The notes below the pieces were generated by a model. The model was not told the origin of the DNA. It was given only the letters and a program-made list of their open reading frames with translations, and did not search any database. This document shows positions 1-6,331 of a DNA stretch of 7,398 bases, piece after piece (within the stretch, counting starts at the first letter, position 1; each line of letters begins with the position of its first letter). A program made the position numbers and the translations under genes. Source of the DNA: Euryarchaeota archaeon UBA220 (GTDB lineage Archaea > Thermoplasmatota > Poseidoniia > Poseidoniales > Thalassarchaeaceae); contig DAON01000051.1 in assembly GCA_002501885.1 (NCBI GenBank), forward strand, positions 1 through 7,398, in the 5' to 3' direction.

Positions 1-1319
1 GGTGAAGCCCCAGCAAGAATTGAACCAGTCCCAGCGCATGTCTCGAACATCACACTCGTTTTTCCAGTAATCATAGCAATGTATTCATCTTCACTGACTT
101 CTTCTCGTGTTTCGAATGAGATATCTTCTTGCTGTCCATCTGCCACATTTCTAACCATCTCACCAATAGCCCGAACTAGGAACGCTAACTTATCGGAATC
201 AATATCTGGCGACTCTGCGAGAATCTCAAACGCTACAGCAAGCATAGCATCACCTGCATTTATCGCAGTAGAGTCATCATAAGCCACATGCACAGCATCT
301 AAACCTCTTCGAATTGGATCCTGATCCATCAAATCGTCATGTACCAAGGTGAAGTTGTGTATGATTTCTATTGATGCTCCCAGAGTATAGTGTCCTTCAT
401 GCGCTTCACCTACTGCTTCGCCAACTAGCCTAGGAAGGGTAGCTCTCAACCTCTTTCCACCGCCTGAGAATAAGTGAGTCATTGCTCCATGCAATCGTTC
501 TTGCTTCATTTTTGAGAGGCTTTGCATAATGACTTCTTCGACATGCTCCTTATGCTGTGCTATGGCATCCAATAAGTTCTTTCCAGGTGGTATTGGATTG
601 CCAGACATATCAACCTCTCCGAAATGACTTACTCCAACTTTGACAGGTGCAGTAAGAATGTCGGGATAGGACCCATCCAAAAATTCGCCCCATAGCAACC
701 TAAACCAAGGGGCTACGATTTGATCTTTCCAGAAACCTTTGCCGGACATCATCTCATCTATTTCAGTTCCAGCTACCCACCTAGTATCAGATATTTCATT
801 TGGATTTGGATTGAACTCAATATTATCTGCTACAGCCACTAAGACATGGTCTACTTCCCTTTCTACCCAATCAGAGTCCCACCGACATTCATAGTGGAAT
901 GACCCCAAGTGTCTGAATTCAATATCAGAAATCTGACTCTTAGATATGCCCAGCTCTTGGTGTAATTTACGCCGGGCTGCATTCATTACACCAGTAATCA
1001 CATCTTCATTCTCGCCAGGAATATCCAGTGGATGACTACAGCATGTATTTGCCCATACGGATGGAAATGTAATCTTGTCATCAGATCGTTTTTGCACCAA
1101 CATCCGCCCATCCGAATCGAAAATTAGCACACTAAATGCTCGATGTAACAACCCTTCGCCAAAGTGACAATCCAGCTTTGATTCAGAACCTATACTATTA
1201 CCCTCCAAATCAACTAATATGCAGCGTTCAGCCATCATCTCTGCCTGAGAACCGTCGTGACCCTCTAGTGCAGAGGTATCCGAATCAACTGCCATGTATG
1301 TGCGAATGTACGGTGGCAT
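1..1319 (-). CDS. Fused type I isopentenyl diphosphate isomerase + prenyl (geranylgeranyl) diphosphate synthase, 3' end cut by window
   Basis: A single frame of 440 codons is open from the ATG at 1319 to the left edge; I read every triplet and found no stop. Residues about 28-215 are a Nudix-fold type I Idi, which interconverts IPP and DMAPP. By analogy with E. coli Idi, the metal ligands are H52, H59, H96, E153 and E155, and the catalytic Cys is C94 in NTCCSHP. The sequence resembles eukaryotic Idi (CCSHPL, NPNPNEI, PWF). After a linker of about 25 residues, residues 238-440 are a trans-prenyl synthase: GGKRLR at 287-292, first Asp-rich motif DDLMD at 328-332, GQQED at 395-399. The aromatic F323, five residues before DDxxD, and the lack of an insertion in the motif fit archaeal GGPP synthases, but product length is inferred. 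The second Asp-rich motif and about 120 residues lie outside the window. The start lies 17 bp after the IPK stop, so the two are probably co-transcribed. An ATG at codon 9 is an alternative start. Confidence 0.9.
   Translation of the reverse strand, partial: MPPYIRTYMAVDSDTSALEGHDGSQAEMMAERCILVDLEGNSIGSESKLDCHFGEGLLHRAFSVLIFDSDGRMLVQKRSDDKITFPSVWANTCCSHPLDIPGENEDVITGVMNAARRKLHQELGISKSQISDIEFRHLGSFHYECRWDSDWVEREVDHVLVAVADNIEFNPNPNEISDTRWVAGTEIDEMMSGKGFWKDQIVAPWFRLLWGEFLDGSYPDILTAPVKVGVSHFGEVDMSGNPIPPGKNLLDAIAQHKEHVEEVIMQSLSKMKQERLHGAMTHLFSGGGKRLRATLPRLVGEAVGEAHEGHYTLGASIEIIHNFTLVHDDLMDQDPIRRGLDAVHVAYDDSTAINAGDAMLAVAFEILAESPDIDSDKLAFLVRAIGEMVRNVADGQQEDISFETREEVSEDEYIAMITGKTSVMFETCAGTGSILAGAS
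606..620 (-). promoter_or_regulatory. Candidate internal ribosome binding site and ATG at the Idi/prenyl synthase junction
   Basis: On the minus strand, GGAGAGG (620-614) is followed by 5 bases and then an in-frame ATG (608-606, codon 238 of the fusion), exactly where the prenyl synthase domain begins. This is among the best Shine-Dalgarno matches in the window, while the upstream Idi ATG at 1319 has none. It may allow a stand-alone prenyl synthase to be made besides the fusion, or it may be a relic of two formerly separate genes. Function is inferred from sequence and spacing only. Confidence 0.5.
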
Positions 1320-1336
1320 ATAACCCAATATGGATG

Positions 1337-2140
1337 TCAAGACTGGTTATCGCGAACTATTCTGGTGCCAATAGTTTCTCCCTTTGAGAGAACTTCAAGC
1401 ATTCGATTAGGTACTCTTCCATCCATGAACCAAACATGATCTGAAGACTCCACAATTTCTGATGCGCATTGTAATTTCAATAAGATACCACCAGTGACAT
1501 CGATAGCACTATCATGCTCCCCAACAAGACCTTGAGATTTTGACCATCGCTCAATAAGTACGGAACTATCCGAATCAGGAGGTCCGGTCAGAAGGCCAGA
1601 TGAGTCTCCTAATAGGAACACGCATAGGACTACATCGGGTAGTTCGTTAGCTAATCTAACCATCAGATGATCTCCTGAAAGAATCCCAAATTTCTTCTCG
1701 CCAATAACTGGCACAACATCTCCAAAGCTAACTGGGACAATATCTTCTGAATTACGCTCAAACCTACTGACATCTCCAGCGAATCCAATTCCAATTCCAT
1801 TTACCCAATCTCTGGGTGGGAATGACTCACAACTAATACCAACTCCTCTTAGGGATTCCATAACCATCGAATTAAGCTCGTCCATATCTCTCTGGATAGT
1901 ATCAATTGCGGAGAATTGATTCTCAGATATCTCTGAATCCAGACCTTCGCTGATTTTCCATTTCTTTGCTTCAATATGGCCATAAGATCCAGCACCATGA
2001 ATCACAATAACAGAGTGACCCATATCGATAATCTCCGATATAACACGAGATACAGAGTCAATACGATCCTTCAGTGCAGTCTTGTATTGCTGTTTGTCAG
2101 TAATTAGGCCACCACCAAGCTTGATGATCACCCTGCCCAT
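1337..2140 (-). CDS. Isopentenyl phosphate kinase
   Basis: This enzyme phosphorylates isopentenyl phosphate with ATP to give IPP, the last step of the archaeal mevalonate route. It belongs to the amino acid kinase fold. Numbered from the ATG at 2140 (267 residues, normal for the family), it shows the N-terminal Lys/Gly loop IIKLGGG at 5-11, the motif HGAGSYGH at 48-55 whose last His marks IPKs, the ISGDHLMVRLANE nucleotide region in the middle, and IDVTGGILLK near the C-terminus. The frame also has in-frame ATGs at 2170 and 2200. I prefer 2140 because family members begin just before the KLGG loop and because a TATA-like element lies about 31 bp upstream, as expected for a leaderless message. 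No Shine-Dalgarno precedes any of the three starts. The downstream fusion gene uses the product directly. Confidence 0.92.
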   Translation of the reverse strand: MGRVIIKLGGGLITDKQQYKTALKDRIDSVSRVISEIIDMGHSVIVIHGAGSYGHIEAKKWKISEGLDSEISENQFSAIDTIQRDMDELNSMVMESLRGVGISCESFPPRDWVNGIGIGFAGDVSRFERNSEDIVPVSFGDVVPVIGEKKFGILSGDHLMVRLANELPDVVLCVFLLGDSSGLLTGPPDSDSSVLIERWSKSQGLVGEHDSAIDVTGGILLKLQCASEIVESSDHVWFMDGRVPNRMLEVLSKGETIGTRIVRDNQS

Positions 2141-2165
2141 GAATTGGCCATGGGCTATACGACTT

Positions 2166-2175
2166 AGCATATACC
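2166..2175. promoter_or_regulatory. TATA-like element between divergent genes
   Basis: The near-symmetric sequence GCATATACC (TATATG on the minus strand, CATATA on the plus) lies about 31 bp upstream of the preferred IPK start at 2140. It is about 38 bp upstream of the plus-strand ATG at 2210. This suits a leaderless IPK transcript and a short leader carrying GAGG (2201-2204) for the rightward gene, so it could serve both directions. No B-recognition element is clear, and a short AT-rich match by chance cannot be excluded. Confidence 0.3.
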
Positions 2176-2209
2176 GTAGATTCATGACTGATGGGCACAT
2201 GAGGCTACC

Positions 2210-2539
2210 ATGAGCGGCACCTCAGAGATTGAGCAGTACCAAAGATGGTTACAGGCTCGTTTAGCCATGTCGGAGAATATTGAGGACCCTGCGGAGAGAG
2301 ATAGAGTCAACATCCAGATTGAATCTGCAATTCAATTAGCTATTCAATACCGTCAAATCCTAGAAGAGCAGTCTGAATCAGTTCCTTCTCCTTTTACAGA
2401 ATTGTCATCCCAAGTTCGCGTTGTAGAGGAATCAAATCTCGAAAAAAATGAGGTATTGGACTCTACTGTTTGTTCCGGGTGTCAGGAGCCAATAAGTGGA
2501 GACTTAGACTTCTGTCCAGCTTGCGGAAAATACAGGTAA
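2210..2539 (+). CDS. Small protein with C-terminal zinc ribbon, function unknown
   Basis: A 109-residue soluble protein that I do not recognise. Residues 5-55 are charged and look largely helical, with several Gln/Glu-rich stretches. A polar linker of about 30 residues follows. The C-terminus (85-109) carries a Cys4 zinc ribbon formed by C88, C91, C102 and C105, of the common CxGC...CPxCG type. A GAGG at 2201-2204, five bases before the ATG, supports the start. The gene diverges from IPK and ends tail to tail with KptA with no spare base between the two stops. Such helix-plus-ribbon proteins are frequent in archaea and could bind nucleic acid or protein partners, but nothing here decides that. 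Coding potential is supported by the ribbon, the Shine-Dalgarno and the tight fit between neighbours. Confidence 0.75.
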   Translation: MSGTSEIEQYQRWLQARLAMSENIEDPAERDRVNIQIESAIQLAIQYRQILEEQSESVPSPFTELSSQVRVVEESNLEKNEVLDSTVCSGCQEPISGDLDFCPACGKYR

Positions 2540-3256
2540 CTATTCTTCTTCATCCCAGTGTACTCGGGCCAATTCATACTCTGGATGATCGTTAGGTATG
2601 AGTGAGAGATATTCAGCAGATACTTCGTCGGCCAGATATACAGTAACACCTGCATGCCAGATAGTATCTCCCGAAGCTACCATTCTAGCAGTGTCTACTT
2701 CTAGCAACGATGGTAGTTGATGATGAACATGTCCTGCTTCTGCAGCAGATCTGATACTGGCAGAAAGGTGTACATGTGATCTTCCACTAGGCCTTAGTCC
2801 GACCTCAAGTAAATTATCCGCTTCTTCGGGGTCACAAGGGAAGAAAAGAGATTCTGGAATGTTATCTGTTGGTAGATCTAGCTCAATTTCTACAGTATGG
2901 CCATATGTGGCTCTAATCATATTCCCACGAACTTCGTATCTGCCCTTGGGATCAGTCTCAGAAATTGCTCTGAAGTGATGAGGTCGTAGCCAATGATATC
3001 TCCTTTTATTCGATCCCTTAAATTGCTTAATGATGTCCTTTAGGTCTATCCATCCATTAATATCCATTTCCAAATCAAACTTCTCAGGAGCATGCCTCAA
3101 AACGAGGGCGAGCCTTCTAGCCAAACCGTCTCTTTCGCCAGTTCGCATGATGAAACGACCTTCTGAGTTGCATGCTGGACACAAGTCATCATCTGCGTAG
3201 TATCCATGGTTCGTACATTCCCTAATCATAGTATCAAACCGTCGAGTAGCAAGCAT
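2540..3256 (-). CDS. kptA: RNA 2'-phosphotransferase (Tpt1/KptA family) with N-terminal zinc site
   Basis: Family members remove an internal RNA 2'-phosphate by transferring it to NAD+, giving ADP-ribose 1'',2''-cyclic phosphate and nicotinamide. The protein has 238 residues. An N-terminal zinc site, C14-x2-H17-x8-C26-x2-C29, precedes a winged-helix-like half with R54-H55 in LRHAPEKF. The ADP-ribosyltransferase-like half carries R115 in IRATYGH and R159 in GRSHVHLS. These four fit the family's catalytic Arg-His-Arg-Arg set. The usual (Y/H)GT segment before the EEA helix reads FFPCDPEEAD here, a departure that may affect NAD+ binding. The ATG at 3256 is backed by GAGGGG eight bases upstream; the ATG at codon 10 is an alternative. 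Archaea splice tRNA with RtcB, which leaves no 2'-phosphate, so the cellular substrate is uncertain. The gene diverges from the thiolase. Confidence 0.9.
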   Translation of the reverse strand: MLATRRFDTMIRECTNHGYYADDDLCPACNSEGRFIMRTGERDGLARRLALVLRHAPEKFDLEMDINGWIDLKDIIKQFKGSNKRRYHWLRPHHFRAISETDPKGRYEVRGNMIRATYGHTVEIELDLPTDNIPESLFFPCDPEEADNLLEVGLRPSGRSHVHLSASIRSAAEAGHVHHQLPSLLEVDTARMVASGDTIWHAGVTVYLADEVSAEYLSLIPNDHPEYELARVHWDEEE

Positions 3257-3264
3257 CTCATGAA

Positions 3265-3270
3265 CCCCTC
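3265..3270 (-). promoter_or_regulatory. Shine-Dalgarno of kptA
   Basis: GAGGGG on the minus strand lies eight bases before the ATG at 3256. It decides in favour of this start over the in-frame ATG at 3229, which has no such sequence in front of it. Confidence 0.5.
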
Positions 3271-3291
3271 GGTCTCAAACATCTTCTGCTA

Positions 3292-4470
3292 ATGGGCATA
3301 GTCAATGGTTATGTGAGTCCTCTTACTGGTAAAGCCATGGGCGCGGTAATTGTTGATTGGGCAAGATCTCCATTTCACCGTGCTCACAAGGGCGATTTAC
3401 ATTCATTCAGACCCGACGATATTGCTAGCCAAGTTATTTCTGGTTTAGCCAATAGAAACGATATTGAAGCATCCAATTACGATGATTTAATCCTTGGATG
3501 TGCATATCCTGAAGCAGAGCAAGGATACAATCTAGGTCGCCTAGTGACTGCCCTATCCGGGTTCCCTAATACAGTTCCAGGCATGACAATCAACCGTTTA
3601 TGTGGATCATCTATGCATGCTATCCTATCTGCAGCCTCCTCTATCGAATCAGGTTGGGGTGATTGTTACATGTGCGCAGGAGTAGAATCAATGTCCCGAG
3701 TTAAGCGCAGAGGTTTCAATTGGAGTCCAAATCCTAAATTGAGTATAGATTGGCCACAGGCTTATGTTGAGATGGGAGAGACTGCAGAGAATGTAGCTCA
3801 GAAGTGGAATATCACCAGAGAACAGCAAGAGCAGTTTGCTTATGAGTCTCATATCAAGTCATCTAAAGCAGTATCTGATGGTAATTTCTCTGACGAATTA
3901 ATAGAGATAAATTCAGACTCTGCTTCTGTTAGTGATGATGGTTGCATTCGTTTTGAACCATCAATTGAGGCTATGTCCGGACTAAGGCCCGTATTTTCCG
4001 ATTCAGGTACAGTTACTGCTGCCACATCTTCTCCATTGACTGATGGAGCCACCGCTCTAATTGTTTGTAGTGAAGAGTTTGCATCTTCGCATGGTTTGCA
4101 GCCATTGGTGAGAATTGTATCCGGCACAGCAACAGGTTGCAAACCTGAATTGATGGGAATGGGTCCAGTTTCAGCAACGCAAAAAGTTCTTGAAAATGCA
4201 AATTGGGAAATTGACTCTGTCGATTTGTTTGAAATTAACGAAGCATTTTCTTCTCAAAGCCTAGCAGTAATCTCCGAATTAGGCATTGACATTGGTCGTG
4301 TAAATATCGATGGGGGCGCAATCTCAATTGGCCACCCACTAGGTGCTTCTGGAGCCAGAATTACAGGTAAAGCAGCCTCATTGCTCAACAGAACTGGAGG
4401 CAAGCGTGCAATAGCGACCATGTGTATCGGAGGGGGCATGGGTATGGCTATGGCACTAGAGAAGATCTAA
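3292..4470 (+). CDS. Acetyl-CoA acyltransferase / 3-ketoacyl-CoA thiolase (FadA-like)
   Basis: A thiolase of up to 392 residues, a normal length, catalysing CoA-dependent cleavage of 3-ketoacyl-CoA or, in reverse, acetyl-CoA condensation. The nucleophile is C104 in NRLCGSS. NEAF is at 317-320, the catalytic His is H348 in GHPLGASGAR, and the second Cys is C378 in CIGGG. The block TAATSSPLTDGA (242-253) and the GCKPELMGMGP stretch resemble degradative FadA thiolases rather than the thiolase that archaea pair with HMG-CoA synthase and DUF35. A role in fatty-acid beta-oxidation is therefore more likely than mevalonate synthesis, but specificity cannot be read here. The family core begins at AVIVD, so the ATG at 3337 (codon 16) may be the true start; neither start has a Shine-Dalgarno. 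The stop overlaps the stop of the convergent membrane-protein gene by 4 bp. Confidence 0.93.
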   Translation: MGIVNGYVSPLTGKAMGAVIVDWARSPFHRAHKGDLHSFRPDDIASQVISGLANRNDIEASNYDDLILGCAYPEAEQGYNLGRLVTALSGFPNTVPGMTINRLCGSSMHAILSAASSIESGWGDCYMCAGVESMSRVKRRGFNWSPNPKLSIDWPQAYVEMGETAENVAQKWNITREQQEQFAYESHIKSSKAVSDGNFSDELIEINSDSASVSDDGCIRFEPSIEAMSGLRPVFSDSGTVTAATSSPLTDGATALIVCSEEFASSHGLQPLVRIVSGTATGCKPELMGMGPVSATQKVLENANWEIDSVDLFEINEAFSSQSLAVISELGIDIGRVNIDGGAISIGHPLGASGARITGKAASLLNRTGGKRAIATMCIGGGMGMAMALEKI

Positions 4471-5066
4471 CTCATAGTAACCAGTTTACTACCGCAATTA
4501 GGACACATATCATCTGTACTCATCCTAGAAGGGATTACTGCTAGAATACTATTACAGTTAGGGCAAGTAGATAGAATCTCAGATTCTCCTCCATCGTATA
4601 AATCAGAAGTTATGTGAGAATGATACCATGCAGAATATGCTTCATTACGCATTGTTGAAACTCTTCTCAGTGTAGATACACCCAGAAGAGTAAGTGCTAC
4701 TGGAAGAAGGAAACTTCCATCATTACTATTTGCGTAGGAAATCAAACCTAGTACTCCAAGTATCAGAAACAACGATCCAGTTAGTGAAAAATTAGCAATT
4801 CCGACATTTATGCCACCAGCTGATTTTCGATGTAGTAGGATAATGGAAACTACTCCAAGTGGTACAAGAAGTAGTGCAGCTAGTAGGGCAAAGAGTGTAA
4901 TGGCACTTCCAGTAGCACCAAATCCACCCATTAGAAGGACCAATAGGAGAATACAATCCATAAGCGAGAATAGAAGTAAATGCCCATGCAATCTACTCAT
5001 CGAATCTTTGCCCATGTGGCCCGATTGACACCAAGCAGAAGAATCTTCATCTTGCGACGAACTCAT
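4467..5066 (-). CDS. Multi-pass membrane protein with C-terminal zinc ribbon, function unknown
   Basis: A 199-residue protein that I do not assign to a named family. A polar, acidic N-terminus (1-28) is followed by hydrophobic stretches at about 29-50, 54-78, 89-111 and 117-132, suggesting three or four membrane segments. A soluble tail then carries a Cys4 zinc ribbon: C168-x2-C171 and C188-x2-C191, in TCPNCN and MCPNCG. By the positive-inside rule, Arg/Lys residues at 80-81 and 134-140 suggest that the loop after segment 2 and the ribbon-bearing tail face the cytoplasm; this is inference. In-frame ATGs at 5015 and 5000 are alternative starts; none has a clear Shine-Dalgarno. The gene diverges from coaBC across 24 bp. 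Membrane proteins with ribbons occur as membrane-anchored regulatory or scaffold proteins, but no partner is evident. Confidence 0.8.
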   Translation of the reverse strand: MSSSQDEDSSAWCQSGHMGKDSMSRLHGHLLLFSLMDCILLLVLLMGGFGATGSAITLFALLAALLLVPLGVVSIILLHRKSAGGINVGIANFSLTGSLFLILGVLGLISYANSNDGSFLLPVALTLLGVSTLRRVSTMRNEAYSAWYHSHITSDLYDGGESEILSTCPNCNSILAVIPSRMSTDDMCPNCGSKLVTMS

Positions 5067-5090
5067 GAATGACGATGTAGTCGGAATGTT

Positions 5091-6287
5091 GTGTCATCCG
5101 ATTTAGGTGTAGAGGTCCAAGGCGATTCTCTCGGTGGGCGTAATGTGTTATTGGTCGTTTCAGGAGGAATTGCGGCCGTTGAATCTGTTAAATTATCTAG
5201 AGAGATTAGACGCCATGGTGCTAATCTCAGCATCATCATGACGAAAGACGCAAACAAGGTCATTACTCCATTAGCACTGTCTTGGGCTGCAGCATCACCA
5301 ATCATTACCGAATGGGATTCCGAAATGTCTCAATTATCGGAGTTTGACGGGATCCTTGTAGCTCCAGCGACAAGAAATACAATTTCTAAGCACATTCATG
5401 GCGTCATGGACTCTCCTGCAATGATGGCATTATCGGCTGCAAGGGGCAATAAGACTCCTTTGATTTTCGTGCCTTCAATGCATACAGATCTATTCGATGA
5501 TCCAGTTACTAGTGACTTAATCAATTCTTTAGAGTCTGAAGGAAGCCACATTATTCTCGATCAACCCTCCGAAGGTAAAAGAAAACAACCGAATCACATT
5601 CAGATTGTTGCCGAATTGTGTAATTGTATCAATCAAAGTCTACCAGATAGAAAGAATGTGGCAATAACTCTTGGAGCGAATCGAGCTCCAATAGACTCTG
5701 TTCGCGCCATTCAGAATGCATCATCGGGAGCAACAGGATGGCGAATAGCCGAGCATTTGTTTCGCATGGGGCACGAAGTAGTATGTATTGCAGGAGTTAC
5801 TTCTTCTGATCCAAATTTCACACTTCCACATGTTATTCGTGACGGTACACCAACAGGCATGCTAAATGCCTGTCTTGAGGTAGCTTCGGTTGAACCCAAA
5901 CCTGATGCATGGATACACGCTGCTGCTGTTCTGGATTACTACACCGAACCTATTTCCGGTAAGAAACCAAGCGGCCAATCTAATTGGAATCTCCAATTGA
6001 CCCCCGGTCCTAAGCACATTGAGGAATTATCTCATCTTGCTAAAGATTGTGTGAGAATTGGATTCAAACTCGAAGTTGATGTTCCAGTTAATGTTCTATT
6101 AGAAAGAGCCACCGAACAGATTTCTCGACTAGGAACTGATGCGGTGGTTGCCAATTTGAAAGATGAAGTTCACGATCCAAATACACCCAGGGGTAGAATC
6201 GTACTTTCTAGTGGAGATGTTCTGGAGATGCGTGATGATGCTGAATTGTGTAGAACTATCGAGTCATTATTGCATATCCGCGACTAG
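5091..6287 (+). CDS. coaBC: Bifunctional phosphopantothenoylcysteine decarboxylase / phosphopantothenate-cysteine ligase (CoaBC, Dfp)
   Basis: CoaB joins cysteine to 4'-phosphopantothenate and the flavoprotein CoaC decarboxylates the product to 4'-phosphopantetheine, on the way to coenzyme A. The protein has 398 residues, normal length. The CoaC half (about 17-182) has VSGGIAAV (23-30) and APAT (91-94) of the FMN fold. The CoaB half (188-396) has ITLGANRAPIDSVR, N209 in QNASSG (matching the conserved Asn of the acyl-cytidylate site), AAAVLDYY (277-284), the Lys pair K291-K292 where the catalytic Lys is expected, and DAVVANLKDE. In CoaC the usual catalytic His aligns to E78, PAMN reads PSMH (H131), and the bacterial ACG flap is replaced by SEGKRKQP; the last two resemble what I recall of archaeal homologues, the first does not. 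The frame closes at a stop at 5070-5072, so the GTG at 5091 is the earliest plausible start. Confidence 0.92.
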   Translation: MSSDLGVEVQGDSLGGRNVLLVVSGGIAAVESVKLSREIRRHGANLSIIMTKDANKVITPLALSWAAASPIITEWDSEMSQLSEFDGILVAPATRNTISKHIHGVMDSPAMMALSAARGNKTPLIFVPSMHTDLFDDPVTSDLINSLESEGSHIILDQPSEGKRKQPNHIQIVAELCNCINQSLPDRKNVAITLGANRAPIDSVRAIQNASSGATGWRIAEHLFRMGHEVVCIAGVTSSDPNFTLPHVIRDGTPTGMLNACLEVASVEPKPDAWIHAAAVLDYYTEPISGKKPSGQSNWNLQLTPGPKHIEELSHLAKDCVRIGFKLEVDVPVNVLLERATEQISRLGTDAVVANLKDEVHDPNTPRGRIVLSSGDVLEMRDDAELCRTIESLLHIRD

Positions 6288-6331
6288 ACTTCGGCATTAC
6301 ATTGAAGCACACTGCACCTTCGCCATCATCC

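Noticed and set aside
79..282. 67-residue plus-strand frame
   Set aside because: It lies wholly antisense to the prenyl synthase domain, is Ser-rich with no motif, and is a shadow of that gene.
1136..1387. 83-residue plus-strand frame
   Set aside because: Antisense to the Idi N-terminus and the IPK C-terminus; no recognisable domain.
3849..4201. Two minus-strand frames inside the thiolase gene (3849-4142 and 4013-4201)
   Set aside because: Both are antisense to a fully conserved thiolase region and carry no motif or ribosome site.
4254..4439. 61-residue minus-strand frame
   Set aside because: Antisense to the conserved GHPLGASGAR and CIGGG blocks of the thiolase; a shadow.
5063..5305. 80-residue minus-strand frame over the coaBC start
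   Set aside because: Antisense to the conserved flavin-binding start of CoaBC; no domain of its own.
6288..6331. Possible promoter or small RNA in the coaBC-proS gap
   Set aside because: Only 44 bp, with no clear TATA element, hairpin or T-tract.
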